A stretch of DNA of 18,431 nucleotides, from assembly GCA_934654765.1 (NCBI GenBank), contig CAKUGX010000029.1, positions 1 through 18,431 of the forward strand, written 5' to 3'. Shown here piece by piece: positions 7,119 to 15,136 of the stretch (the first letter of the stretch is position 1; each line of letters begins with the position of its first letter). A model generated the notes under the pieces. That model worked only from the letters and a program-made list of their open reading frames with translations, searched no databases and had not been told where the DNA came from. The translations under genes and the position numbers were made by a program. This DNA is from an uncultured Collinsella sp. (GTDB lineage Bacteria; Actinomycetota; Coriobacteriia; Coriobacteriales; Coriobacteriaceae).

Positions 7119-8142
7119 AGTCATAACATTCGGTATTCCCTCGTATAACGCTGCCAAGGACATGGACCATTGCATCACCTCCATCCTGGAGGGAAGCAAT
7201 TACGCCACCGATGTCGAGATTATCGTGGTGGACGACGGCTCCAAGGACGAGACGGCCGCCAAGGCCGATGAGTGGGAGGCCCGTTATCCCGGTATCATCC
7301 GCGCGGTGCACCAGGAGAACGGTGGCCACGGTATCGCCGTCCTTTCGGGCCTGCGAGAGGCGCAGGGCACGTACTACAAGGTCGTAGACTCTGACGACTG
7401 GCTCGACGGCGCGGCCCTTTCGACCATGCTGTCGATCCTGCGCGGCTTCGAGGAGCGCGACCAGCGCGTCGACCTGTTTATCTCCAACTACGTGTACGAG
7501 AAGGTCTACGAGGGCACGCATACCGCTATTGGCTACAAGTTTGCCCTGCCGCGTAAAAAGATTTTCACCTGGGATCAGATCGGGCACTTCCGTCTGGACC
7601 AGAATCTGCTTATGCACAGTCTGTGCTATCGCACGGATGTGCTGCGCGAGTCTAACCTGCCCATGCCGCCGCACACCTTCTACGTGGACAACATCTACGC
7701 GTACGTGCCGCTGCCGCGTTGCAAGACCATGTATTATGCCGACATCGATCTCTACCGCTACTTCATTGGCCGCGAGGGCCAGAGTGTCAACGAGGCCACG
7801 ATGGTCAAGCGCTTGGACCAGCAGTTCCGCGTGACGCGCATCATGATGGAGTCGTTCCACCTGTACAAGGATGTTGAATCTTCGCGCCTACGCTCGTACA
7901 TGATGGGCTACTTCACCATGATGATGGCGATCTGCTCGGTGCTCACCAAGCTTTCCGAGGAAGAATGCGCCGATGAGCGCCTGAAGACGCTGTGGAATGA
8001 TCTGAAGGCTTACGACGAGCGCATGTATCGTCGCGCCCGCTACGGCGTGGTGGGCTTCTTTACCAATCTGCACGGATGGGCCGGAGACAAAACCACACTC
8101 GGCCTATACCGTCTTGCCTCAAAGATCTTCAAATTCAACTAG
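7111..8142 (+). CDS. Family 2 glycosyltransferase
   Basis: GT-A fold glycosyltransferase of 343 residues with the start KVITFGIPSYNAAKD, VVDDGSKDET (D41, D42) for nucleotide-sugar binding, ENGGHGIAVLSGL and VVDSDDWLD (D93, D95, D96), a DxD-like metal site. The C-terminal 130 residues are basic and aromatic (SSRLRSYMMGYFTMMMAICS), perhaps membrane-associated, but no clear transmembrane span is called. I start at 7111 because ATGCATAA overlaps the glf stop and MHKVITF matches family N-termini; an in-frame ATG at 7093 would add MRLSPA. Coupling to glf suggests it may transfer galactofuranose or build the same polysaccharide, but the acceptor and donor are not shown by sequence. The 3' end (YRLASKIFKFN) is echoed by a fragment on the other strand at 8289-8383. 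Confidence 0.9.
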   Translation: MHKVITFGIPSYNAAKDMDHCITSILEGSNYATDVEIIVVDDGSKDETAAKADEWEARYPGIIRAVHQENGGHGIAVLSGLREAQGTYYKVVDSDDWLDGAALSTMLSILRGFEERDQRVDLFISNYVYEKVYEGTHTAIGYKFALPRKKIFTWDQIGHFRLDQNLLMHSLCYRTDVLRESNLPMPPHTFYVDNIYAYVPLPRCKTMYYADIDLYRYFIGREGQSVNEATMVKRLDQQFRVTRIMMESFHLYKDVESSRLRSYMMGYFTMMMAICSVLTKLSEEECADERLKTLWNDLKAYDERMYRRARYGVVGFFTNLHGWAGDKTTLGLYRLASKIFKFN

Positions 8143-8174
8143 CTGTTGAGTAATCGCTGCTGATAGGTTGACTG

Positions 8175-8284
8175 GGCCCCTTGGCCTTTAGTTTGCTACT
8201 GCGAACAGTCCTGCTCGCACGGAAAGCACATTAAGTGCTTTCCGGCTCGTGCGGAACTTGTATCAAACTAAAGGCCAAGGGGCC
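8175..8284 (-). repeat. Long structured palindromic repeat, copy A
   Basis: Outer arms 8175-8195 and 8264-8284 are a perfect 21-bp inverted repeat (starting GGCCCCTTGG). They enclose a 68-nt core with an inner hairpin GGAAAGCAC/GTGCTTTCC (8221-8229/8235-8243). Read on the minus strand, the core is about 80-85% identical by eye to copy B (8407-8473), sharing AGTTCCGCACGAGCCGGA and TAATGTGCT. It starts 32 bases after the glycosyltransferase stop and may act as its terminator. Confidence 0.85.
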
Positions 8285-8288
8285 TTTG

Positions 8289-8383
8289 CTATAAGAATCG
8301 ATTGTCAGACAGTTTTAATTTGAAGATCTTCGACGCGCGGTACACAGGGGCCTGGGCTGAAAAGAAGCTGGTTGGTAGGTTGC
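8289..8383 (-). pseudogene. Possible remnant of a glycosyltransferase 3' end
   Basis: On the minus strand this stretch reads GNLPTSFFSAQAPVYRASKI followed by FKLKLSDNRFL and a TAG stop at 8289-8291. The intact glycosyltransferase ends TNLHGWAGDKTTLGLYRLAS then KIFKFN. NL, YR, ASKIFK and their spacing agree, and 14 bases (AAGATCTTCAAATT) are identical. The similarity stops at the edge of repeat copy B (8378). I read it as the tail of a decayed second family 2 glycosyltransferase gene; chance similarity remains possible because the match is short. Confidence 0.4.
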
Positions 8384-8502
8384 CCGGTGGGGCTTGGTTA
8401 TGTTTGTCGCGAGTTCCGCACGAGCCGGAGAGCACATAATGTGCTCTTAGTGCGAGCCCGGACTGTAGAGCAGCAAACATAACCAAGCCCCACCGGACAA
8501 CC
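8378..8502 (+). repeat. Long structured palindromic repeat, copy B
   Basis: Outer arms 8384-8406 and 8474-8496 are a perfect 23-bp inverted repeat (starting CCGGTGGGGC). They extend by GGTTG/CAACC beyond one mismatch to 8378-8502. The 67-nt core carries hairpin AGAGCACA/TGTGCTCT and matches the reverse complement of copy A's core, with matching A-to-G and T-to-C changes in the stem. It ends 12 bases from the stop of the minus-strand peptidase gene and may act as its terminator. Confidence 0.85.
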
Positions 8503-8514
8503 GGACGATCTAGT

Positions 8515-9516
8515 TTACTTTGCGGCGCCGGGGATGCCGTGGGAGGTTTTGGCGGTTTTGGCTCCGTTTACGATGGCGGTTTGCAAAGCCCTTACGGCGA
8601 GCATGCCCAGCAGGTCTAGGGGAACGGCGGCGCTTGCCTGGGTGCCCAGTTTGCCGCTGGCGAGGGTGTAGATGGTGTCGCCGTCGTTGGTGGTGTGCGT
8701 GGGGCGAATGGCGTGCGCGTAGGCGTCTGCGGCCATCTGGGAGACCTTGGTGGCCTGGGCCTTGGTGAGCTCCACGTTAGTGACGATGCAGCTGATGGTG
8801 GTGTTGGTGCGGTCGAGCGGCATTTGCATGGAGCCGGCGGCGGCAAAGGCCGCGAGCTCCATGTCGACGATCTGGTCGCTATCGGCTGCGGCTCGCATGC
8901 CGGCGACCCACTCGCCGGTGAGGGGGTCAACGACGTTGCCGCAGGCGTTGACCGAGACCACAGCACCCACCTTGACGGGACCGAGTGCCACGGCGGCGGC
9001 GCCAAGGCCGGCCTTCATGCAGGTGGCGGGTCCCATGAGCTTGCCCACCGTGGCACCGGTGCCGGCGCCTACGTTGCCCTGCTCAAGGGTGGTGGGGGTG
9101 TTATCGAGCGCCTCGCGTACGGCGGCGATGCCGGCCTCGATGTCGGGACGAACCGTGGGGTCGCCGTAGGCAAGGTCGAAGATGCAGCTGGAGCATACGA
9201 TGGGCACCTGCGTGGGGCCGACGGGCAGGCCTATGCCGCGGCTCTCGAGCTCGCGGGCAACACCGCTTGCGGCCTCGAGGCCAAAGGCCGATCCGCCCGA
9301 GAGGCAGACGGCGTGAACCTTGTCGACGGTGTTCTCGGGGCGCAGCAGGTCGGTTTCGCGCGATGCCGGTGCACCGCCGCGAACGTCAACGCCGCCGGTG
9401 GCGCCTTCGGCTGCCACGATTACGGTGCAACCGGTGCCGGCCTCCTCGTCCGTATAGTTGCCAAAGCAAAAGCCATCGACATCGCAAACGTCAATGGCTT
9501 CAAGCAGTGTGTCCAT
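8515..9516 (-). CDS. P1-family (S58/DmpA-NylC type) self-processing peptidase
   Basis: N-terminal-nucleophile hydrolase of 333 residues. Relatives include the aminopeptidase DmpA and the 6-aminohexanoate-oligomer hydrolase NylC, which cleave themselves into two chains. Features are the glycine-rich TDEEAGTGCTV start, HAVCLSGGSAFGLEAASGV (68-86), QGNVGAGTGATVGKL (146-160), and RTNTTISCIVTN with N238-T239, the expected autocleavage site that frees the catalytic threonine. The start at 9514-9516 (MDTLLEAIDV) has AGGAG eight bases upstream; the frame stays open to 9801, but that part overlaps maf and its terminator and does not look like protein. No signal peptide is seen, so it is probably cytoplasmic. 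The physiological substrate is unknown. Confidence 0.9.
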   Translation of the reverse strand: MDTLLEAIDVCDVDGFCFGNYTDEEAGTGCTVIVAAEGATGGVDVRGGAPASRETDLLRPENTVDKVHAVCLSGGSAFGLEAASGVARELESRGIGLPVGPTQVPIVCSSCIFDLAYGDPTVRPDIEAGIAAVREALDNTPTTLEQGNVGAGTGATVGKLMGPATCMKAGLGAAAVALGPVKVGAVVSVNACGNVVDPLTGEWVAGMRAAADSDQIVDMELAAFAAAGSMQMPLDRTNTTISCIVTNVELTKAQATKVSQMAADAYAHAIRPTHTTNDGDTIYTLASGKLGTQASAAVPLDLLGMLAVRALQTAIVNGAKTAKTSHGIPGAAK

Positions 9517-9585
9517 GTTTTCTCCTATCGGTTTTCCGCCGCGCCTTATGCCCGGTCGGGATCCGTACGGTACGCCAAAATTGTA

Positions 9586-9608
9586 GGCGCTGGGGGATAC
9601 CCAGCGCC
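9586..9608 (-). terminator. Terminator of the DJ-1/maf operon
   Basis: GGCGCTGGG (9586-9594) and CCCAGCGCC (9600-9608) form a perfect 9-bp stem with loop GGATA. On the minus strand it lies 8 bases after the maf stop and is followed by TACAATTTT. It separates maf from the peptidase gene. Confidence 0.85.
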
Positions 9609-9616
9609 AGATGCAA

Positions 9617-10198
9617 TTACGAGAGTTTTTGAATCGCGCGTGCGACGCGAGCGATGGGCAAGCCCACCACGTTGTAGAAGTCCCCCGAAATATCGTGCAC
9701 AAGCATGCGGCCGCCTGTGCCTTGGATACCGTAGGCCCCGGCCTTGTCCATGGGTTCGCCGGAGGTAACATAGCGCTCGATCTGCTCTTCGGTAAGCTCA
9801 TAGAACGTCACGTCGGTCACATCGACAAACGACAGGCTCTCGGCGGCATGCGGAGCGGCCGTGTCGCCTGCCTTAACGATGCAGACGCCGGTTGCGACCT
9901 GGTGCGTGCGGCCCGAAAGCTCGCGGAGCATGGTGCACGCCTCGTCCTCGGTTGCCGGCTTGCCCAGAATCTTGCCATCGAAGGTGACAATAGTATCGGC
10001 CGCGACGGTCAGTTCGTTGGGCTCGGCATGCTCGGCGGCAACGGCGGCGGCTTTGGCGCGTGCTAAGCGTTCAACGAGCGTAAGCGGGGCCTCGCCATCA
10101 AAAGGCGTTTCGTCGATATCTGCGGGAATCACGCGAATGTCATAGCCCGCCTCGCGCATCAACTCGATGCGGCGCGGTGATTGCGAAGCCAAAATCAT
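9617..10198 (-). CDS. maf: Maf-family nucleoside triphosphate pyrophosphatase
   Basis: Maf/HAM1-like enzyme of 193 residues that hydrolyses dTTP, UTP or modified nucleotides to monophosphates as house-cleaning, and has been linked to septum control in some bacteria. Key motifs are ILASQSPRR (2-10), VAADTIV with the catalytic aspartate, LGKPATEDEA, SGRTHQVATGV and EPMDKAGAYGIQG. The last is typical of the YhdE-like dTTP/UTP subfamily. Its ATG (10196-10198) overlaps the TGA of the upstream DJ-1-like gene in ATGA, so the two are very probably translationally coupled. The start fits the family exactly (MILASQSPRR), and a terminator follows the stop. Confidence 0.95.
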   Translation of the reverse strand: MILASQSPRRIELMREAGYDIRVIPADIDETPFDGEAPLTLVERLARAKAAAVAAEHAEPNELTVAADTIVTFDGKILGKPATEDEACTMLRELSGRTHQVATGVCIVKAGDTAAPHAAESLSFVDVTDVTFYELTEEQIERYVTSGEPMDKAGAYGIQGTGGRMLVHDISGDFYNVVGLPIARVARAIQKLS

Positions 10199-10737
10199 AG
10201 CTGAATGCCCTCGGCGACCTTCTCGACGGCCTTGTCGCCGGCGAGCGTGCGCAGCAGCTCAAGCGCAAAGGGGAGCGACTGGGCCATGCCGCTGGCGGTG
10301 ATGATGTTGCCGTCTTGCGTAACCTTCTCGCCGGTATAGGTGCCTTCGGGGAAGCTTTTCTCAAAGCCAGGGAAGCACGTGGCGTGGCGCCCCTCGAGTA
10401 GGTCGAGCTCGCCCAGGATAAACGGGGCGGCGCAGATGGCGGCAACGTGCTTGGTCGCGGCGAACTCGCAGACCACGTCGCAGACGCGCTGATCGGCGCG
10501 CAGGTTGGTGGCACCGGGCAGGCCGCCGGGCAGCACGACGCAGTCGTACTCGTCAAAGTTGATCTCATCAAAGAGCGCATCGCAGGTCACGGGGATCTGC
10601 AGCGAGCTTACGACCTCACGCGTGGGCATGATCGAGACGAGCGTGGCACGCACGCCGCCGCGACGCATGACATCGACCATGGTCAAGCATTCAATAGTTT
10701 CAAAGCCATCGGCGGCGAGAACGGCAACGCTGGGCAT
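10195..10737 (-). CDS. DJ-1/PfpI-family protein
   Basis: 180-residue protein of the DJ-1/ThiJ/YajL group. VAVLAADGFETIECL carries E16, aligning with the Glu18 that tunes the DJ-1 cysteine; VDVMRRGGV and CVVLPGGLPGATNLR follow; the nucleophile elbow AAICAAPFILGE has C102; HATCFPGFE and ITASGMAQSLPFALELL complete the fold. Proposed family roles include glyoxalase III or protein deglycase and oxidative-stress chaperone; which applies is not settled by sequence. The ATG at 10735-10737 follows AAAGGAACC; an upstream in-frame ATG (10752) includes that ribosome binding site and is unlikely. It heads a two-gene operon with maf. A TATAAG box about 40 bases upstream on the minus strand may be its promoter. 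Confidence 0.92.
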   Translation of the reverse strand: MPSVAVLAADGFETIECLTMVDVMRRGGVRATLVSIMPTREVVSSLQIPVTCDALFDEINFDEYDCVVLPGGLPGATNLRADQRVCDVVCEFAATKHVAAICAAPFILGELDLLEGRHATCFPGFEKSFPEGTYTGEKVTQDGNIITASGMAQSLPFALELLRTLAGDKAVEKVAEGIQL

Positions 10738-10843
10738 GAGGGTTCCTTTCATAGGCGGCATACAATTAGCCGTCTTATACCCCGAAGACCTCCGCTTGCC
10801 ACGCTCGATTTCCCAATGATTTTTCTGAGCAATGATTAAGTGG

Positions 10844-12157
10844 CTAGTTGCGCCTAAGGTGGACGACGGTCTCGCAGTGGAAGGTTTGCGGGAATAGGTC
10901 GACCGGCGTGATCTTGACGGGGGAGAAGGTGCCCTCCTCGACAAAGCGCTTGAGGTCGCGGGCCAGAGTCGCCGGGTCGCAGCTCACGTAGGCGACGTCG
11001 CGAGCACTCGTGCTGGCGATAAGGTCGATCGCCTCGGGGGCGAGGCCTGCGCGCGGCGGGTCGACCACTAAGACATCGGCGTCCTGATCGGGGAACTCGC
11101 GCACCGCGTCGCCGCCGATGACATCGACGTTATCGAGCTTGTTGATCTCCAGGTTGCGACGCAGATCGCGCACGGCCGGGCCATAGGCCTCGACGGCGGC
11201 AACAAAGTCGCAGCGGCGGGCGAGCGGCAGGGTAAAGGTGCCGGCACCGCAGTACAGGTCCACGGCCAGCTCGTCTTCTTGCGGGTCGAGGGCGTCCATA
11301 ACGAGTTCAATCAAAATCTCGGCGCCCTTGGTGTTGACTTGGAAAAACGACGGGGCAGACAAGCGCATCTGGCCTTCGGCGATATTCTCGGTCCACGAGC
11401 CCTCGCCGGCGAGCATCTCGACTTTGGAGACGCGGCGGGCTTTCTTTTCGCCCTTGCTCATCACACGTACGATGCTCGTGGGATGAGCGGCATCCGCCAG
11501 CACGCGAGAGACTTGCGAGCGCGGAAAGGAGCCCGTGGGCGTCCAGAGTGCGACCTCGAGTGCCTTGGTGCGGCGCGATGCGCGAATGCCCACGCGTTCG
11601 AGCCCCAAGTCATGGCTGCCGCTTAGATAGTTGAGCGCGCCGACGACCGATTTGAGCGCCTTGGGGAAGCGCTTGTCGAACAGCGGGCACGCATCGACGG
11701 TCACGATCTTGCTGGGATCGACGCCGTGCATGCCAAGGCGTACGCGACCGTTGACGACGGTCGGTTCGAGCTCGATTTTATTGCGGTAGCCCCAGCCGTC
11801 CTTGGTGTGGCGGATGGGCTGTACCAACTCATCGACCTGCTCAGGAGCGAACTTGCCGATGCGCTCGAGCGTGGAACGCAGGTTTTGCTCCTTTGCGGCG
11901 AGCTGTGCGGTGCGTGAGAGATTGCCCCACGAGCAGCCGCCACAGATACCCACGAAGGGGCAGGGAGGCTGAATGCGATCGGGGCTTGGCTCCAGAATCT
12001 CGGTGGTGCGGGCACGCATAAATGACTTGCCGTCCTGCATGACCTCGGCTTCGACGGTGTCGCCCGCCACGGCGCCCTGCACAAAGACGGCCTTGCCGTT
12101 GTCGGCGTGCGCCAGCCCGTCGGCGCCGTACGTCATCGATTCTATGGTGAGCTTCAT
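10844..12157 (-). CDS. RlmD/TrmA-type RNA (uracil-5-)-methyltransferase
   Basis: 437-residue SAM-dependent methyltransferase that puts a 5-methyl group on uridine in 23S rRNA (RlmD/RumA) or tRNA. An N-terminal TRAM domain (about 1-55, MTYGADGLAHADNGKAVFVQ) is followed by an iron-sulfur binding set C66, C72, C75 (CPFVGICGGC) and C157 (DACPLF). The Rossmann domain has APSFFQVN (268-275), DLYCGAGTFTL (300-310), VDPPRAGL (365-372), nucleophile C393 in SCDPATLARD and HCETV with the proposed base E429. The start at 12155-12157 follows CAGGAAT; an upstream in-frame ATG (12193) would run into the ppk terminator. The substrate (U1939, U747, U54 or other) is uncertain because Gram-positive paralogues differ. 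Confidence 0.93.
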   Translation of the reverse strand: MKLTIESMTYGADGLAHADNGKAVFVQGAVAGDTVEAEVMQDGKSFMRARTTEILEPSPDRIQPPCPFVGICGGCSWGNLSRTAQLAAKEQNLRSTLERIGKFAPEQVDELVQPIRHTKDGWGYRNKIELEPTVVNGRVRLGMHGVDPSKIVTVDACPLFDKRFPKALKSVVGALNYLSGSHDLGLERVGIRASRRTKALEVALWTPTGSFPRSQVSRVLADAAHPTSIVRVMSKGEKKARRVSKVEMLAGEGSWTENIAEGQMRLSAPSFFQVNTKGAEILIELVMDALDPQEDELAVDLYCGAGTFTLPLARRCDFVAAVEAYGPAVRDLRRNLEINKLDNVDVIGGDAVREFPDQDADVLVVDPPRAGLAPEAIDLIASTSARDVAYVSCDPATLARDLKRFVEEGTFSPVKITPVDLFPQTFHCETVVHLRRN

Positions 12158-12203
12158 ATTCCTGCCTGTCATTCGCGTTGTTGTCCGCACCATGGTAGCA
12201 GGG

Positions 12204-12247
12204 AAAAGCGCCCCGCATCCGAGGCTTTCCTCAAATGCGGGGCGCTT
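12204..12247 (-). terminator. Rho-independent terminator of ppk
   Basis: AAGCGCCCCGCAT (12206-12218) and ATGCGGGGCGCTT (12235-12247) pair perfectly over 13 bp, with an inner GAGG/CCTC. On the minus strand the hairpin starts 10 bases after the ppk stop and ends in TTTTCCC. It leaves about 46 bases for a promoter of the methyltransferase gene. Confidence 0.9.
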
Positions 12248-12257
12248 CTACAAACGT

Positions 12258-14729
12258 CTATTTGGTCTTGCCGGTAATGAGCGTCTTAAGGCCTAGACCG
12301 ATCAGGCCCAGACCCAAGCGCACGCGACCGGGACGGTGGCGCTCGATGGCCTTGGTCTTGCCAGCGGGCTTCTTGCGACGGGCGCTCGTCTCGGGCGCGG
12401 GCTTGGCGACCTGCGGCTCGGGCTGAGGCGCAGGTGCAGGCTCGGGCTCAATGACGGTCGCCTGGACCTTCTGGACCTCGGGTGCCGCCGGCTGCGGCTC
12501 GGGCTCGGGGACGGTTACAGGCTCCGCTTCAACGACGGGCTCTGGTGCAGCCTCGACCATGGATTCCGGTTCCGTGACAAGCTGAGGTTTTGCCGCCGGG
12601 GGAGCGGAGACGGCCTCGGCATTACGATACGCGCGCTCCAACAGGGCCTCTTGCGAGTTGAAGGGCTTCTCGCCTTCCTTGCGCTCCACAGGAACCCAGG
12701 TGCCGTCGCTCGTCAGACTGCGGGCCTTCACGTTGTCGCGCAGCTGCATGCCCATGTACTCGTGCACCAGGGCGCGGCAGGTGGGGTCGAGCACGGGGAA
12801 GGCGATCTCCACGCGGTGCTCGGTGTTGCGCGTCATCATGTCGGCCGAGCTCAGGTAGATCATGTCCGAGTCCACGCCAAAGGCGTACACGCGGGCATGC
12901 TCCAAAAAGCGTCCGACAATGGAACGGACATGCACGTTCTCGGTCTTGCCCGGAACTCCGGGCTTGAGGCACGAGATGCCGCGGATGATCATGTCCACGC
13001 GGACTCCAGCGCACGATGCCTCGGCAATCTTGTCGATGACCTCGCGGTCGGTGAGCGAGTTGAGTTTAAAGAACACACGGGCGGGCTCGCCGGCAAGGGC
13101 GCGCTGAATCTCGCGGTCCAGACCGCGCATGATGAGCGGCTTGAGGCCTACGGGCGCCACGCCCAGGAAGCGGTAATCGCCGCGCAGGTTGCCCAGCGAC
13201 AGGTTGCGGAAGAACAGGTTGGCGTCCTCACCGATGCCGGGATGGGCGGTCATGAGCATAAAGTCGCTGTAGAGCTTGGCCGTCTTTTCGTTAAAGTTGC
13301 CGGTGCCCAAAAGCGTCAAGCGCGTAAGCGCCATGCCTTCGCGATAGGTGAGCTGGCAGATCTTGGAGTGGCACTTAAAGCCCTCGGAGCCGTAGATGAC
13401 GGTGCAGCCGGCCTCTTCCAGGCGCTCGGCCCACTCGATGTTGTTCTGCTCGTCAAAGCGCGCGCGGAGCTCCATGAGCACCGTGACTTCCTTGCCGTTC
13501 TCGGCGGCATCGATCAGTGACTCGCACAGGCGGCTCTGCTTGGCCACACGGTAGAGCGTGATGCGCAGCGAGATGCACTCGGGGTCATAGGCGGCCTCGT
13601 GCACCAGGTCCAAGAACGGATTCATGGCCTCGTAAGGGTAAAAGAGCAGCTTGTCGTGCTGCAGCACCTGCTCGCGGATGGAGCGGGTCATGTCGATGGT
13701 GGGGTTGGGCTGCGGCTTAAACGGCGTAAAGAGCAGCTCGTTGCGCAGGTGCTCGGGAATCTTGCCCTCAATGCCAAAGACATAGCCCAGGTTGAGTGGA
13801 ATATCGCAGGTAAAGACCGAGCGGCGCGAAAGCTCGAGTGCCTTGCGGATGGTCTTGAGCGTTTGCTTCTCGAGCGAACCCGAGACGGCGAGTACTACCG
13901 GCTGCAGACGCAGGCGCTTCTTGAGGATGCGCTTCATGTGCTGGCGGTAGTCCTCTTCCTCCTCGACGCCCTCGCCGTCCGGATCGATGTCGGCGTTGCG
14001 GGTGACGCGGATGAGCGCGCGGTCGAGTGGCTTATAGGAGCCAAAGCAGCTGTCCAGGCAGGCGAGGATGACGTCCTCGAGCAGAATGTAGGAGTAGGTG
14101 CCGGTGGGCGAGGGGATCTCGACCACGCGGTTCATCGAGGCGGGGATCTCGATAAGGCCCAGCAGGCTCTCCTCGTCGGTGACGCCGTCCAGGCCACAAG
14201 CCAGATAGAGTGCACCGTTGCGCAGGTTGGGGAAGGGATGGCGCGGGTCAATGACCAACGGCGAGATGACCGGCGACACGTAGGCCTGGAAGTAGCGGGT
14301 TACAAAGGTGCGCTCCTCGGGCGTAAGCGAATCGATGCGGGCGCGGTGAACGCCCAGGGTGTCGAGCTTGCCCTCGATGCTCTTAAAGATGGACTCCCAT
14401 CGGGTAAGGAGCCCGGGCATTTCGGCCATGACAGCATCGACCTGTTCGGAGGCGGTCATATTGCTCTTGTTGTCGACAGGCTGTTTTTTGAGCTCTGCCA
14501 GATCGGACAGGCCGCCCACGCGCACCATGAGAAACTCGTCGAGGTTAGACTCGAAAATCGACACGAACTTTAGACGCTCGAACAGCGGAACGGTCTCGTC
14601 GAAGGCTTCGTCAAGCACACGGTTGTCAAAGCGCAGCCAGCTGAGCTCTCGGTTCTGCGTGTACGAGAAGTCGCGCGGCGGTTTGCGCAGCTTTGCGGCG
14701 GCTTGCTTTTTTTCGATTTTGCTCGGCAT
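12258..14729 (-). CDS. ppk1: Polyphosphate kinase 1 with long C-terminal extension
   Basis: PPK1 reversibly polymerises the gamma-phosphate of ATP into inorganic polyphosphate. 823 residues from the chosen start, against about 690-720 for most PPK1. The N domain begins FSYTQNRELSWLRFDNRVLD; the head domain follows; the two phospholipase D-like C domains contain RARFDEQNNIEWA, YGSEGFKCHSK with H454 (the expected autophosphorylated histidine) and VRSIVGRFLEHARVYAFG with H611. Residues about 707-823 form an added tail: a Pro/Glu/Ala-rich low-complexity stretch, a basic patch (ARRKKPAGKTKAIERHRPGR) and a glycine/leucine segment (VRLGLGLIGLGLKTLI). The start is either 14729 (MPSKIEKKQ) or 14735 (MHMPSK); spacing from GGA favours the first. 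A GTCCCC/GGGGAC hairpin (14747-14761) stands just upstream. Single gene, closed by its own terminator. Confidence 0.95.
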   Translation of the reverse strand: MPSKIEKKQAAAKLRKPPRDFSYTQNRELSWLRFDNRVLDEAFDETVPLFERLKFVSIFESNLDEFLMVRVGGLSDLAELKKQPVDNKSNMTASEQVDAVMAEMPGLLTRWESIFKSIEGKLDTLGVHRARIDSLTPEERTFVTRYFQAYVSPVISPLVIDPRHPFPNLRNGALYLACGLDGVTDEESLLGLIEIPASMNRVVEIPSPTGTYSYILLEDVILACLDSCFGSYKPLDRALIRVTRNADIDPDGEGVEEEEDYRQHMKRILKKRLRLQPVVLAVSGSLEKQTLKTIRKALELSRRSVFTCDIPLNLGYVFGIEGKIPEHLRNELLFTPFKPQPNPTIDMTRSIREQVLQHDKLLFYPYEAMNPFLDLVHEAAYDPECISLRITLYRVAKQSRLCESLIDAAENGKEVTVLMELRARFDEQNNIEWAERLEEAGCTVIYGSEGFKCHSKICQLTYREGMALTRLTLLGTGNFNEKTAKLYSDFMLMTAHPGIGEDANLFFRNLSLGNLRGDYRFLGVAPVGLKPLIMRGLDREIQRALAGEPARVFFKLNSLTDREVIDKIAEASCAGVRVDMIIRGISCLKPGVPGKTENVHVRSIVGRFLEHARVYAFGVDSDMIYLSSADMMTRNTEHRVEIAFPVLDPTCRALVHEYMGMQLRDNVKARSLTSDGTWVPVERKEGEKPFNSQEALLERAYRNAEAVSAPPAAKPQLVTEPESMVEAAPEPVVEAEPVTVPEPEPQPAAPEVQKVQATVIEPEPAPAPQPEPQVAKPAPETSARRKKPAGKTKAIERHRPGRVRLGLGLIGLGLKTLITGKTK

Positions 14730-14746
14730 ATGCATCTGTCCGTTCA

Positions 14747-14761
14747 GTCCCCGCAGGGGAC
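14747..14761 (-). promoter_or_regulatory. GC hairpin in ppk leader
   Basis: GTCCCC-GCA-GGGGAC is a 6-bp GC-rich hairpin 11-18 bases upstream of the ppk start codon, just before the weak GGA ribosome binding site. It could tune translation. No convincing promoter hexamers were found; TTGAGA on the minus strand near 14786-14791 is a weak -35 candidate. Confidence 0.3.
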
Positions 14762-15136
14762 GGTTGCCTAACACTATTCACTATTGTCTCAATTTAGTCG
14801 ACCTATGGCACTGACGTATCGCGTGAACGGTATCTTTACCTACTTCTTACGCTGACAAGCCATAGAGCTGACGCCCGTCGCGTTGTGAAAAAACGGTCTA
14901 TATCCTCACTCAACTGGTGAGTATGTGTGAATAAGAATGATAGGTAGCTGAATATCATCGAATACTGACAGAAACACGAACAAGCGTCATTTATATACAT
15001 AAAACAGTTGTAGATATGCAATTCTTAATCGAAAGATTGGAGTTGTAATTGCGAATGATTTTTGAGAAAAAAGAGCGTTTACCTTAGAAAAGTTACTTTA
15101 GAACGCCGAAGTACATCATGGGGGAATCACATGCGA
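14762..15136. other. AT-rich gap between ppk and the arcA promoter
   Basis: About 375 bases without a supportable gene. It contains GTGAACGGTATC at 14823-14834, the same 12-mer that occurs upstream of the second arcA at 17972-17983, and a small CTCAC/GTGAG inverted repeat near 14905. The rest is AT-rich and shows no coding character, tRNA or terminator that I can support. Confidence 0.5.

Noticed and set aside
8289..8486. 65-residue minus-strand frame starting inside repeat copy B
   Set aside because: Its first half is the palindromic repeat and it has no ribosome binding site. Only the distal part is kept, as a possible gene remnant.
8175..8502. Reading the two repeats as a retron or integron attC pair
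   Set aside because: No reverse transcriptase or integrase lies nearby and no attC R-box or retron branch-G arrangement is evident; the evidence supports only a structured palindromic repeat.
9517..9801. N-terminal extension of the P1 peptidase
   Set aside because: It overlaps maf and its terminator in another frame, and the ATG at 9514-9516 has a good AGGAG.
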